The notes under the pieces: model-generated
What the model was told of the DNA's origin: nothing
The model's database searches: none
What the model saw: the letters and a program-made list of their open reading frames with translations, nothing else
Assembly: GCA_035319765.1 (NCBI GenBank)
Contig: DATHCB010000147.1
Location: forward strand, 13,157 to 77,156
Direction: 5' to 3'
Length of the DNA: 64,000 nucleotides
From: DATHCB01 sp035319765
GTDB taxonomy: Archaea > Thermoproteota > Bathyarchaeia > Bathyarchaeales > SOJC01
Translations under genes and position numbers: made by a program
In this document: piece by piece, positions 34,897 to 41,960 of the stretch
Layout of the letters: every line of letters starts with the position of its first letter
Numbering within the stretch: position 1 is the stretch's first letter

Positions 34897-35865
34897 TTTA
34901 CGGTATATTGCTGTTGTTGGGTCTATTGCTCTGACGAGTGTGTAGCCTTTTTCGATTGCTTTGCATTCTTCTTCGGTTGTTCTGGTGATTAGACTTATCC
35001 ATTGGTCATCTTCTTCATAGTCTAAGACTATGGCTCGTATGTAGTGCATTGTAGTTTCGAGTTTTTTGTGTCTTAAGTGTCTCATTACTAGTATTGGGTC
35101 TCTGACGGGTAAACTTTTGTAGTATCGTTCGCCTGAGTAGTTTCTAAGGTTGCGAAGGTCTATTTTTAGGAGTTCCTTGTCGTTGAGTTTCTTGGCGGCT
35201 CTTGCCCTGAATTCTGACCATTTGACGCTTTGTGCGTGTGCTTTTGGAAAAGGATGTTCATCTGGATGCGTTGCAAGGTATTTTAGGAGAAGTTCTTTGG
35301 TTTGTGGTTTGAGTTTGTAGTTGGCTGATGCATGTCCTTTGACGCCTGTTATGGAGATTTCGCCTGTTTCTTTGTTTATTTTGTCCTGTGTGACTTGGTA
35401 GAGTTCTTTAGGTGAGCATCCTATTTCTGCTTGTATAGTGAATATGGTCACATAGTTTTCTGAAGAGTTGTCTATGATTGCTTGCACTTGGCGTGGTGTC
35501 GGAATTAGGGGTGTTTTCTCGACTACCCTGTAATAGGGTTTCTTCCATTGTATTCCGTTCTCTGCGCAGTATTTTTTATATGCATTGGCGTACTTGTTTT
35601 TTGTTGCATTGTCCATTTCTTTTTTCGTCTTCGGGTGTTTCATGTCTCTGATGAATGTTCCCGTTTCGATTGGGTCGTTGAGATTGCATTCTTGTGCTAA
35701 TCGGGTTAAAGCGTAGCCTATGCGTTTGATTGTTTCGTCTCCACTTCCGCTACTTGCCTTCAATTTTATCAATGTGTAGGCTATTTTCTGCTCGATTTCT
35801 GGTGCGATAGGCTTTAATTGTTCAATTGCTGACTGTGATTCTGTTTGCGGTTGTAGTCTAGCCAT
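34885..35865 (-). CDS. Tyrosine recombinase (archaeal integrase)
   Basis: About 326 residues from ATG 35865. The C-terminal catalytic domain shows a beta-hairpin Lys (ITGVKGHAS), the second Arg box (IDLRNLRNYSGERYYKS), and MRHLRHKKLETTMHYIRA with the nucleophile Tyr. At the Arg-I position (usual GxRxxE) the sequence reads GCSPKEL, with Ser in place of Arg, so activity is uncertain. The first codons lie antisense to the 5' part and intron of tRNA-Gly, so the N-terminus may derive from the tRNA; a later TTG start is possible. Presumably the integrase of the island to its left. Confidence 0.75.
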   Translation of the reverse strand: MARLQPQTESQSAIEQLKPIAPEIEQKIAYTLIKLKASSGSGDETIKRIGYALTRLAQECNLNDPIETGTFIRDMKHPKTKKEMDNATKNKYANAYKKYCAENGIQWKKPYYRVVEKTPLIPTPRQVQAIIDNSSENYVTIFTIQAEIGCSPKELYQVTQDKINKETGEISITGVKGHASANYKLKPQTKELLLKYLATHPDEHPFPKAHAQSVKWSEFRARAAKKLNDKELLKIDLRNLRNYSGERYYKSLPVRDPILVMRHLRHKKLETTMHYIRAIVLDYEEDDQWISLITRTTEEECKAIEKGYTLVRAIDPTTAIYRKRKC

Positions 35866-35972
35866 CATTTTCCATTGGGAGGATGACGTCCCAGTCGGAA
35901 AATGACTAGAGTGGTTTAGGACGTCAGCCTGCCACGTTGAGAACCCGGGTTCAAATCCCGGCAACCGCACCA
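35847..35972 (+). tRNA. tRNA-Gly (GCC) with a 48-nt D-loop intron, CCA encoded
   Basis: Exon 1 is 35847-35863, intron 35864-35911, exon 2 35912-35969, then CCA. Acceptor GCGGTTG/CAACCGC is perfect. After splicing the D-arm is GTCT, loop AGCCTGGTTTA, GGAC; the anticodon arm is TCAGC / CTGCCAC / GTTGA (GCC); the T-arm is CCGGG / TTCAAAT / CCCGG. Without splicing no D-arm forms. The antisense integrase gene overlaps exon 1. Confidence 0.9.
35864..35911 (+). other. Non-canonical tRNA intron (D-loop of tRNA-Gly)
   Basis: A bulge-helix-bulge is visible: exon CTAG pairs with intron CTAG (35906-35909) as the 4-bp central helix, 3-nt bulges are CCA and AGT, and the intron stem is TCATTTTCC/GGAAAATGA. 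Cutting after the second base of each bulge yields the canonical D-loop AGCCTGG. The outer helix is weak (relaxed motif). Confidence 0.85.
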
Positions 35973-36148
35973 TCTCTTTCTTTCAAAACACTTACTCACT
36001 GATTAATTGGAGAAGAACAGAAGATCATGGAGTAGAACTAAGTCGCCTTTGATTGGTAGAGGTTGCCTATGTGTTAAAGTACAAGGATAGCCTAGGTTTC
36101 TTGAATGCTACTAAGCCTTGCATGAGTTCTTGAAAGAGCGCGTGATTA

Positions 36149-36697
36149 ATGGTTATAATAGCTGTCCTGGGAGCGAGTGGTTCAGGTAAAACCACGACGA
36201 TTGAATACTTGATTTCCCATCTCGCCAAGGAAGGGTTTAGAATCGGCTCAATAAAGCATATCCATCGACCGGATTTTCCGATCGATACTGTGGGAAAAGA
36301 TACGTGGAGATATACGAATGCTGGAGCTGTAGTAACGATGGCAATCGCTCCCAAAGAAATAGCAATTATCAAACGACCGACGGAACCATTTAGCAGTTTG
36401 GACCAAATTAACAGCTTATTGAAGAAAGAGAAGCTGGACGTAATATTTATTGAAGGCTTAAAATCCCTCGTGGCCCAGAGAAAAGACATACCAAAAATAA
36501 TCACTTCAAGGAATCAACGAGACCTGAGAGAAATGCTGAATGAAACATCTCGGCCGATATTGGCCATTACAGGTTCGGTGGCAAAAAAGAAGGTTCAAAC
36601 ACGTGAATTCGAAACGCCCATAATCGATTTACCCGATGATGGAGAGTTGTTACTTAAAATAGTCAAAAATCATATCACACACAAGAATGAACGGTAA
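36149..36697 (+). CDS. mobB: Molybdopterin-guanine dinucleotide biosynthesis protein MobB
   Basis: A 182-residue P-loop GTPase-like protein that assists molybdenum/tungsten cofactor nucleotide attachment. The Walker A is GASGSGKT (8-15); IGSIKHIHRPDFPIDTVGKDTWRY is split here as the family motif with the metal-type His, and DVIFIEGLK is the MobB signature. Preferred start is ATG 36149. It stands alone between the tRNA-Gly and nep1, with no other cofactor genes nearby. Confidence 0.9.
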   Translation: MVIIAVLGASGSGKTTTIEYLISHLAKEGFRIGSIKHIHRPDFPIDTVGKDTWRYTNAGAVVTMAIAPKEIAIIKRPTEPFSSLDQINSLLKKEKLDVIFIEGLKSLVAQRKDIPKIITSRNQRDLREMLNETSRPILAITGSVAKKKVQTREFETPIIDLPDDGELLLKIVKNHITHKNER

Positions 36698-36735
36698 AGC
36701 GATCAGCAGTCGATAGGCAAGCGCGTTGGTGATGA

Positions 36736-37440
36736 CTATTCGACTATCAGCCGATTAGCAGGAAGATCGAGCAATTTTTCGTATTCGTAGACAATTCGCG
36801 CAGTCAAGGTCCATGTTTCCAGCATCTCGCGATCTATAGCTACGACTTCATCGGCCAGTTTTAGAGAATCGCTTGAAAGTGTGCCATGAGGAAATCCGCC
36901 GACTATCGCTAGAGGATTCTTTTTGTCGATAAACGCTGAGATGCATTCCTGCAACGTCCTAAAGTCGCCTGTTCTGCTAAAAGCTATTGTGTAGTCGGGT
37001 TTTATCTTTTTTACCAATTTAGGCAGAGTTGTGTCCTCTGTTAAGGTAAGCAGTGGAGGACCATTTGAGGGAATTTGTCTAAGCTTGAAGAGTTGTTCAA
37101 ACAATCCGACGAATCGGTCGTAGTTTCTGGGAAGCCTCGTTTCTGGTTTTATAGATATAATGTAATTCGAAACCGTGTGAACATACACTTGCAATAGTCC
37201 TTCCTTGTTCAGAGGTGAACCCAATCCCTCTAGCAACGAGAAGTGAACGATGTCAGGACGACCCCTCTTTTCACCGAATGGAAGATTCTTCATTACAGCA
37301 TGATGATAAGAACGGTCCAAAAGAAGAAACTCAGCCTCCTTCCCTCTTTTTTCCTCGTACCGCCTAATCAGCGGATCATCCCATAACTGTCTAGGGATTG
37401 TTTCTAAGGCAGATTCAGCAAGAACTAAATTAAGCACCAC
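36736..37440 (-). CDS. Ribosomal RNA small-subunit pseudouridine N1-methyltransferase Nep1
   Basis: A 234-residue SPOUT methyltransferase of the Nep1/Emg1 family that methylates a pseudouridine in helix 35 of 16S rRNA during ribosome assembly. Characteristic blocks are LVLAESALETIP, LLDRSYHHAVMKNLP, KRGRPDIVHFSLLEGLGSPL, VYVHTVSNYIISI, LPRNYDRFVGLFEQL, and the cofactor knot IVGGFPHGTL. Length is standard. It converges on mobB. Confidence 0.93.
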   Translation of the reverse strand: MVLNLVLAESALETIPRQLWDDPLIRRYEEKRGKEAEFLLLDRSYHHAVMKNLPFGEKRGRPDIVHFSLLEGLGSPLNKEGLLQVYVHTVSNYIISIKPETRLPRNYDRFVGLFEQLFKLRQIPSNGPPLLTLTEDTTLPKLVKKIKPDYTIAFSRTGDFRTLQECISAFIDKKNPLAIVGGFPHGTLSSDSLKLADEVVAIDREMLETWTLTARIVYEYEKLLDLPANRLIVE

Positions 37441-37822
37441 TAAAGCCTCACGAATGAAAAAAAGGAAAAACTATCACAATAAAAGCATTTGCTCAAAATA
37501 TCTCTCTTAGAACTTTAGGGTCGCTTTCATTTTCACTCGTCTCTCCATGAGTTGAGTGTTTGATCCTTCACAGAATTTAAAAGAAATAGCGTCGAAAGTT
37601 CGTTTGCTTGTGGTTCATTGCCCGCTATTGGTGAATAAGACTTTGCATTTACTTGGTCTTCCAAGAGGAATGGACCACAAGACCCCTTCCTACCTGAAAT
37701 AGTGAAGGACTTGCGAGATCATGGAACAACGAGAGACGATTTTCAAGGAGCCCATTGGCGCTTGAAGCCGTGCGACTGGGGCGTGTACATGCGCTATTCA
37801 TGAATGGTGACCAATTCCATAC
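37441..37822. other. Intergenic region without recognised gene
   Basis: 382 bases between divergent nep1 and a hypothetical gene. GAATTTAAAAG near 37575 resembles a TATA box, but no credible ORF follows it directly. No RNA gene was recognised. Confidence 0.4.
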
Positions 37823-38323
37823 ATGGTTGGTGACGCATTGAATAAGCCTGAGAAGCGCTCGAATAAACGAAAGAAGCCTGAAACAAACCCTAAGGCGCTC
37901 TCAGAAAAAGAATTCTTAGAAGTATACAACCTCTTGGAAGCCTTCGCAAGGCTGCTCGAAGAGGCACAGCGCAAGCCTAAGCTACAGATCAAAGGGCAGC
38001 ACGCCATGATGGCACGTGAGGTTAAAGTCGCACGTGGACCAAGGCATCTGGGCAGAGCGATTGCCAAGGCTGAGACTTGGCAGGAACGAGACCAAGTGTG
38101 CCGGCGTGTGAGCAGTTACTGCTTTGCTCGTGCGAAAGAAGCTCAAAACCGGGGCGATTCTAAAGGCGCTCAGCGGTGGGTGGCGCTTTCGCACCGATAC
38201 TTTAAACTCGCCATGGACCCGAAGAAACAGGTCACAGAAGAAAAACTCAAAGAACTCGAGGACATGGTCTACAAGATTAAGGAACACCAGAAAGAAGACA
38301 AAGACAAGACGCCCAAATCTTGA
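37823..38323 (+). CDS. Hypothetical basic helical protein
   Basis: A 166-residue protein, entirely helical by appearance, with a lysine/arginine-rich N-terminus (KPEKRSNKRKKPETNPK), a central helix pair (EFLEVYNLLEAFARLLEEAQ; ARGPRHLGRAIAKAETWQER) and a charged C-terminal coiled coil (EEKLKELEDMVYKIKEHQKE). No transmembrane or catalytic motif is seen. The basic start and coiled coil would fit nucleic-acid or ribosome binding, but no family is recognised. Confidence 0.55.
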   Translation: MVGDALNKPEKRSNKRKKPETNPKALSEKEFLEVYNLLEAFARLLEEAQRKPKLQIKGQHAMMAREVKVARGPRHLGRAIAKAETWQERDQVCRRVSSYCFARAKEAQNRGDSKGAQRWVALSHRYFKLAMDPKKQVTEEKLKELEDMVYKIKEHQKEDKDKTPKS

Positions 38324-38368
38324 GCCTAGTGTGTTGCGCGAGAAAGTAGGCCTCCAGCAGCGCGCCGT

Positions 38369-39177
38369 TCACTTCTTAACCGCTTCAATTATTATCGAAT
38401 GTGGAATTTTTCTGTGTTTTCTCAGCGTTGGGTAATTTGAGACTCCTTTCGCGGTCGGTTTCGGTTCGACAAGTCTTCGAACCAACAAACCGCTATTGTA
38501 TAATGCGCGGAAATAGTCTGTTAGAGTCCTGTGGAAGGATGTGGTTTGGAACGGTTTAAGGAGTCGCTGCATGTCCCACGTGTTCTCGCACCGAAGAATG
38601 CCGAAATACCTTCTCACCTCGAAGTACAGAGCTTTTCTCTGAGGCGAGTTCTCTGTTCCTTGTTCATACTTCCAATCTCCAACGTGTTGACCATTTGCCG
38701 TAACTATCCCCCACTCGAAACAAGGATGAGTTATCGAAAAGATGAACCTTCCGCTCTTCTTTAAAACTCTGGCAACCTCACGCACAGCCTCTTCATAGTC
38801 TTCGATGTCCATGAGCGCCATAAAACACGTGACACCATCAAATTGATCGTTCTGAAACTCTCTCAGGCAGGCTGCATCTGAAACGTAATACTTGATGCCC
38901 AACTTATCCGTCTTTTCTTCCTGTCTTGCGAGATCTATCATCCTCTTCGAGAAATCCACGCCGACCACTCTGGCACCCTTTTTGGCCAGAGTCCGCGTGT
39001 TGGAGCCTTCACCACAGGCCAAGTCTAGAATTCGTTCACCTCTACGTTTCCAAGCAAGTTGAAGAAAGCAGGATTGTTCATCTCTTCCCGGTAAGAGTCC
39101 TTGCCTTCGCGAACAAAGTCCGCCCAAGACTCTAAGGCCGCATCCCATTCTCCAGATAACCCGGTACCTTTAGCCAT
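38369..39177 (-). pseudogene. SAM-dependent methyltransferase with a frameshift near its N-terminus
   Basis: The catalytic part (38369 to about 39040) encodes a class I methyltransferase: ERILDLACGEGSNTRTLA (motif I), VVGVDFS, and FSITHPCFEW. Its own frame opens only with an unlikely Cys/Arg-rich leader. In another frame an ATG at 39177 gives MAKGTGLSGEWDAALES, continuing to FFNLLGN, just what a homologue should have before motif I. A one-base indel near 39036-39052 separates the halves. It is either a genuine decay event or a sequencing error in a run-poor region; enzyme specificity is unknown. Confidence 0.75.
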
Positions 39178-39494
39178 AAAACCATCGATCAAAGAATCTC
39201 TCGTAACAAAATATAAGCTTGCGGATGAACACAGCGCGGGTCAAAATCGCCTCAGTTATTCTAAGCTTAGAGCGTTTATTCAAAAGCCATAAAACCGTGA
39301 AAAATAGAATCTATGCCAACTCGTCTTCAGTATTCTTGTTCGCGCGCGCTACGTACTCGTAATTCGACCCATCAGCGAACTCCACCGTGTCCCCAACAAG
39401 GCGTCTATTGGGACCCTTGTAAACGATTCTTGATTTCAAAACTTTACACTATCGAACTTGCTCACAACATCCTCCAGCCAAGCCCTGGATTATT
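39178..39494. other. Intergenic region with a GC-alternating motif
   Basis: 317 bases between two minus-strand methyltransferase genes. It holds TAGCGCGCGC read on the minus strand at 39343-39352, one of several copies in the window. No gene is recognised. Confidence 0.45.
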
Positions 39495-40292
39495 TTAATA
39501 GTTGCTAGCGCCCGCTTTTGCCACTATATTTAGACTTGCAAGCGGGCTCATCGGCTGTAAAGTTGAGAGACTTCCGTAAGACGCAACCGTTTCCCATCCC
39601 GCGTTTCTGAGAAGAGAGGCAAGCTCGTAAAGGCTGTAAATGTGATGGCCAAAGTCTACGCGGTTTATGAATCTCAAATCCTGCCCGTGTTTTCTATAGA
39701 ACGCCCAAGAAGTGCTCATCTGCGATGCCATTGGGTCATACTTTCGATTCTCCAGCATGACAACGTCGTCCAACTCCGCGTAAGATGTAGGAGTAAACTT
39801 TACAGAAAGGAAATCGCTGTGCATGGTCTCAGCTACAAACAGGATAGCACCTTCTCTCGAAAGCTCTCGTGCTTGTTTGAATATGCGAAGATCATCTTCT
39901 TGTGAATAGTACCCGATGGACGTCCAAGCATTAACAACGACATCGAAAAGCCCCCGATTGTCTCCGACGATTTTTTTCAGCCTTCTGACATCACCCCGAA
40001 GAAAAGTGATCGAGTCAGAGACCTTGTGCTCCTTGGCTTTTTTCTTTGCATCCTCGAGGAATGCTTCTGAAATGTCAACCCCTACAGCCTTGAATCCTCT
40101 CTTAGCCATATGAACCGAGATGCGCCCGTTCCCGCAGCACAAGTCAAGCAGATTTCCGGAGGCGATCCCAAAGCCATTGAGCAGTCTTATCATCCCATCG
40201 ACTAGCTCTTCTGTTTGAGACCACCGTGCATCCATGGATCTTAGAAACAAGTCAGCATGCTCAATGAACAACTTCCTAATCCAATCGCTCAT
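39495..40292 (-). CDS. SAM-dependent methyltransferase
   Basis: A 265-residue class I methyltransferase: NLLDLCCGNGRISVHMAKRG is motif I, AVGVDIS motif II, DVVVNAWTSIGYY motif IV region. The acceptor is unknown. The frame is open to 40508, but I start at ATG 40292 (MSDWIRKLF) because homologous methyltransferases begin with this helix and TTTTTAAAAG lies about 25 bases upstream, fitting a leaderless transcript. It follows the frameshifted methyltransferase on the same strand, but the two look unrelated outside the SAM fold. Confidence 0.85.
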   Translation of the reverse strand: MSDWIRKLFIEHADLFLRSMDARWSQTEELVDGMIRLLNGFGIASGNLLDLCCGNGRISVHMAKRGFKAVGVDISEAFLEDAKKKAKEHKVSDSITFLRGDVRRLKKIVGDNRGLFDVVVNAWTSIGYYSQEDDLRIFKQARELSREGAILFVAETMHSDFLSVKFTPTSYAELDDVVMLENRKYDPMASQMSTSWAFYRKHGQDLRFINRVDFGHHIYSLYELASLLRNAGWETVASYGSLSTLQPMSPLASLNIVAKAGASNY

Positions 40293-40312
40293 GCTTCTAG
40301 ATAAAGCGCCCA

Positions 40313-40322
40313 CTTTTAAAAA
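40313..40322 (-). promoter_or_regulatory. TATA box of the methyltransferase gene
   Basis: TTTTTAAAAG on the minus strand, centred about 25 bases before ATG 40292. It supports the shorter start and a leaderless mRNA. Confidence 0.55.
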
Positions 40323-40711
40323 CAGTTTTGACCGATCACAAAACTTGAGAACCACGAATTCACTCGTTAAGTTTGAACCTGCGATAGAAGATGTATTCCT
40401 TGCTCCTAAGTATCCCCCTTCTCTGTATCCGCGTTTTCTGAAGTAGCCTGGGCTGCGGGATGATTGGCATAGAAAACGATACCAACGCGTACCAGGCTCT
40501 TCATTCAATGGCTCCAGTTGAAAGAATGAGCGAGCGCACTTTTCGACTGATCAAGATTAGCCACGCTATGAATAGAAGAAGTGCTAGAGACACTAGCATC
40601 TGAGAAGTCATTGTCGCATCTACGTACTCCGCATGGCCATCCGACGAAAGTTAACAGTCAGAACTCTCCCACGACAAGTCACCGGAACCCTTTTTTTCGA
40701 TTCTTCCTTGT

Positions 40712-40794
40712 GCTCGCTGAGGACCAGAGGAGCTGAAGAGAGAAGGAGAAAGGGAGGAGAAAATAGTCTCCAACCACTCTGGTCCTTTGCGAGC
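40712..40794 (+). ncRNA. Candidate structured RNA: long hairpin
   Basis: Stems GCTCGC/GCGAGC (40712-40717 with 40789-40794) and GGACCAGAG/CTCTGGTCC (40721-40729 with 40777-40785) stack with a small internal loop. The large loop holds CTGAAGAGAGAA and AGGGAGGAGA. CTGAAGAGAGAA, CTCCAAC and TTGCGA recur in the same order at 50794-50884, next to another hairpin. Transcription is unproven. Confidence 0.35.
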
Positions 40795-40882
40795 GCCTTT
40801 TGGGGAAGGACTTGTTGCAGACTTGTCTCAGCCTGCGAAAAAACCTCAACAACTAGTAGCTATTAACAGGTTTTTCAGAATT

Positions 40883-40981
40883 ATGTCCAAATCTGTTCGA
40901 AATCTAATCGTGACCTGCTGCTTTAGTTTGGTCTGTGCAGCCATTTTGTTCTTCTTGGCAGGGAATCGCCCACCGGGTTGA
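40883..40981 (+). CDS. Possible 32-residue single-span membrane peptide
   Basis: ATG 40883 opens a 32-codon frame: a basic start (MSKSVRN) followed by one hydrophobic segment (LIVTCCFSLVCAAILFFLAG). It resembles small membrane subunits in form only. No ribosome site or conservation can be shown, so this may be chance. Confidence 0.2.
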   Translation: MSKSVRNLIVTCCFSLVCAAILFFLAGNRPPG

Positions 40982-41006
40982 TCTTAGAGAGAGTGCGCTA
41001 ATACGT

Positions 41007-41528
41007 TTAGGTTTGAATTCGTTTTCTCATCTTGAGCGCGAATCTTCCTTCCGCAAATATTTTGAAGCCAAAGCTCTGGTATAGACGCTGCGCAGGAATG
41101 TTGCCCTTCAGCACGGAGAGTTGCAGCCACTTCATCTTCATCTTCTTGCACAATTTTTCTGCCAACTCGAGAATGAAACGACCCACGCCCAGTCTTCTGT
41201 AGTCTGGAGAAACCGCCAAAGCGCTTATGAGAAGCGTTTCGCCTCTTGCCTGCAGCACGAAAATCCCTGCTACGCGATTTCCAAGTTTGACAAAGTATCT
41301 CTTTCTTCTAGTGTTGTAGACCTCTGCAAGTAGCATGTAGGGAACGGCGATCAAGGGTTTTAGCGGTCGAGGGTTACCGCAAAACATGGCTCCGCCGTTT
41401 TCACTGTTCCAAAAGAAACGAAATTCCTGAAAATCAAACGTCAAAAGCCGAAGCCTGCCGACAGATTCCGTCCTCAAAATAGTTGAAACATCCCTCAAAC
41501 TTTTCTTCCAACCATAGAATAGAATCAA
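41007..41528 (-). CDS. GNAT-family N-acetyltransferase
   Basis: A 173-residue GNAT. The acetyl-CoA motif is SPDYRRLGVGRFILELAEKL and motif B is LSVLKGNIPAQRLYQSFGFK. The substrate is unknown. The frame starts at TTG 41528; no ATG lies in frame until residue 48, so TTG is likely. ATTTTTATAAG at 41536-41546 (minus) is a TATA candidate, quite close to the TTG, and the TAGCGCGCGC motif lies just beyond it. Confidence 0.85.
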   Translation of the reverse strand: MILFYGWKKSLRDVSTILRTESVGRLRLLTFDFQEFRFFWNSENGGAMFCGNPRPLKPLIAVPYMLLAEVYNTRRKRYFVKLGNRVAGIFVLQARGETLLISALAVSPDYRRLGVGRFILELAEKLCKKMKMKWLQLSVLKGNIPAQRLYQSFGFKIFAEGRFALKMRKRIQT

Positions 41529-41670
41529 CCCTAAACTTATAAAAATGAATAGCGCGCGCTTGATGCATGCCTAACGACAGAGCATCATCATCAAGTATTG
41601 CCCCTGCGCCTTAAGAAATCTAACGTGCCCACGCTTCTATGTGCGTCCTGCTATACTTTTTGATATCTTC

Positions 41671-41697
41671 AACCCGAATAGCGGGTTTTTGTTTTTT
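41671..41697 (+). terminator. Rho-independent-like terminator
   Basis: AACCCG and CGGGTT form a 6-bp stem around AATAG, immediately followed by TTTGTTTTTT. There is no plus-strand protein gene upstream, so it may end a short RNA initiated near 41567 from the TATA-like element at 41538. Confidence 0.55.
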
Positions 41698-41809
41698 CAG
41701 TCCAACCCACACAACACCTCACGTCCAGTTTTACCCGATCAAAAAAAAGATAAAACTCTACCGCTCAGAGCAGAAAAAGAGAATATCCCTCCATTTTGAA
41801 GGAAGGAAA

Positions 41810-41910
41810 CATATTTGGAGCCTATTTGGACCATATACTGAACCGAGGGGGTAGGCCGTGCGCACACAAGAAACCAGGGGCGGAGCGCCAGACGTTCTCT
41901 ATCGAAAAAC
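41810..41910 (+). ncRNA. Candidate structured RNA, copy 1 of a two-copy family
   Basis: 101 bases aligning end to end, with one single-base gap, to 62161-62260 on the opposite strand (about 74 identical positions by hand count). Shared blocks include AGCCTATTTGG, CGAGGG, GTAGGC, GCACAC and CGGAGCGCC. GCCTA pairs with TAGGC in both, and the inner TTGG pairs with CCGA here and TCGA there. No ORF is conserved between the copies. It runs antisense to the direction of the nearby EF-2 gene, so it would need its own promoter. Confidence 0.6.
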
Positions 41911-41960
41911 TACACGGCTAAACGTCCAAAAATCTGGAAACTTTGGAGCATCCAAGCGTG

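Larger units (their letters stand above)
40509..41006. other. Intergenic region with long hairpin and tiny ORF
   Basis: About 500 bases without a normal gene. It contains an 83-base imperfect hairpin (40712-40794), purine-rich loop sequence, and a 32-codon ORF with one membrane span (40883-40981). These are described separately. Confidence 0.5.
41529..41960. other. Intergenic region with RNA-like elements
   Basis: 432 bases between the GNAT gene and EF-2. It holds a TATA-like TTATAAAAAT (41538-41547), a copy of TAGCGCGCGC (41550-41559), a terminator-like hairpin (41671-41697) and copy 1 of a conserved ~100-nt sequence (41810-41910). No protein gene is supported. Confidence 0.6.

Noticed and set aside
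35906..35969. A truncated tRNA-Gly left by integration
   Set aside because: A complete 5' half lies 48 bases upstream and the spacer has a bulge-helix-bulge, so it is a full intron-containing gene.
40509..41006. RNase P or SRP RNA
   Set aside because: The purine-rich loop recalled RNase P, but the universally conserved RNase P and SRP helix-8 sequences are absent.
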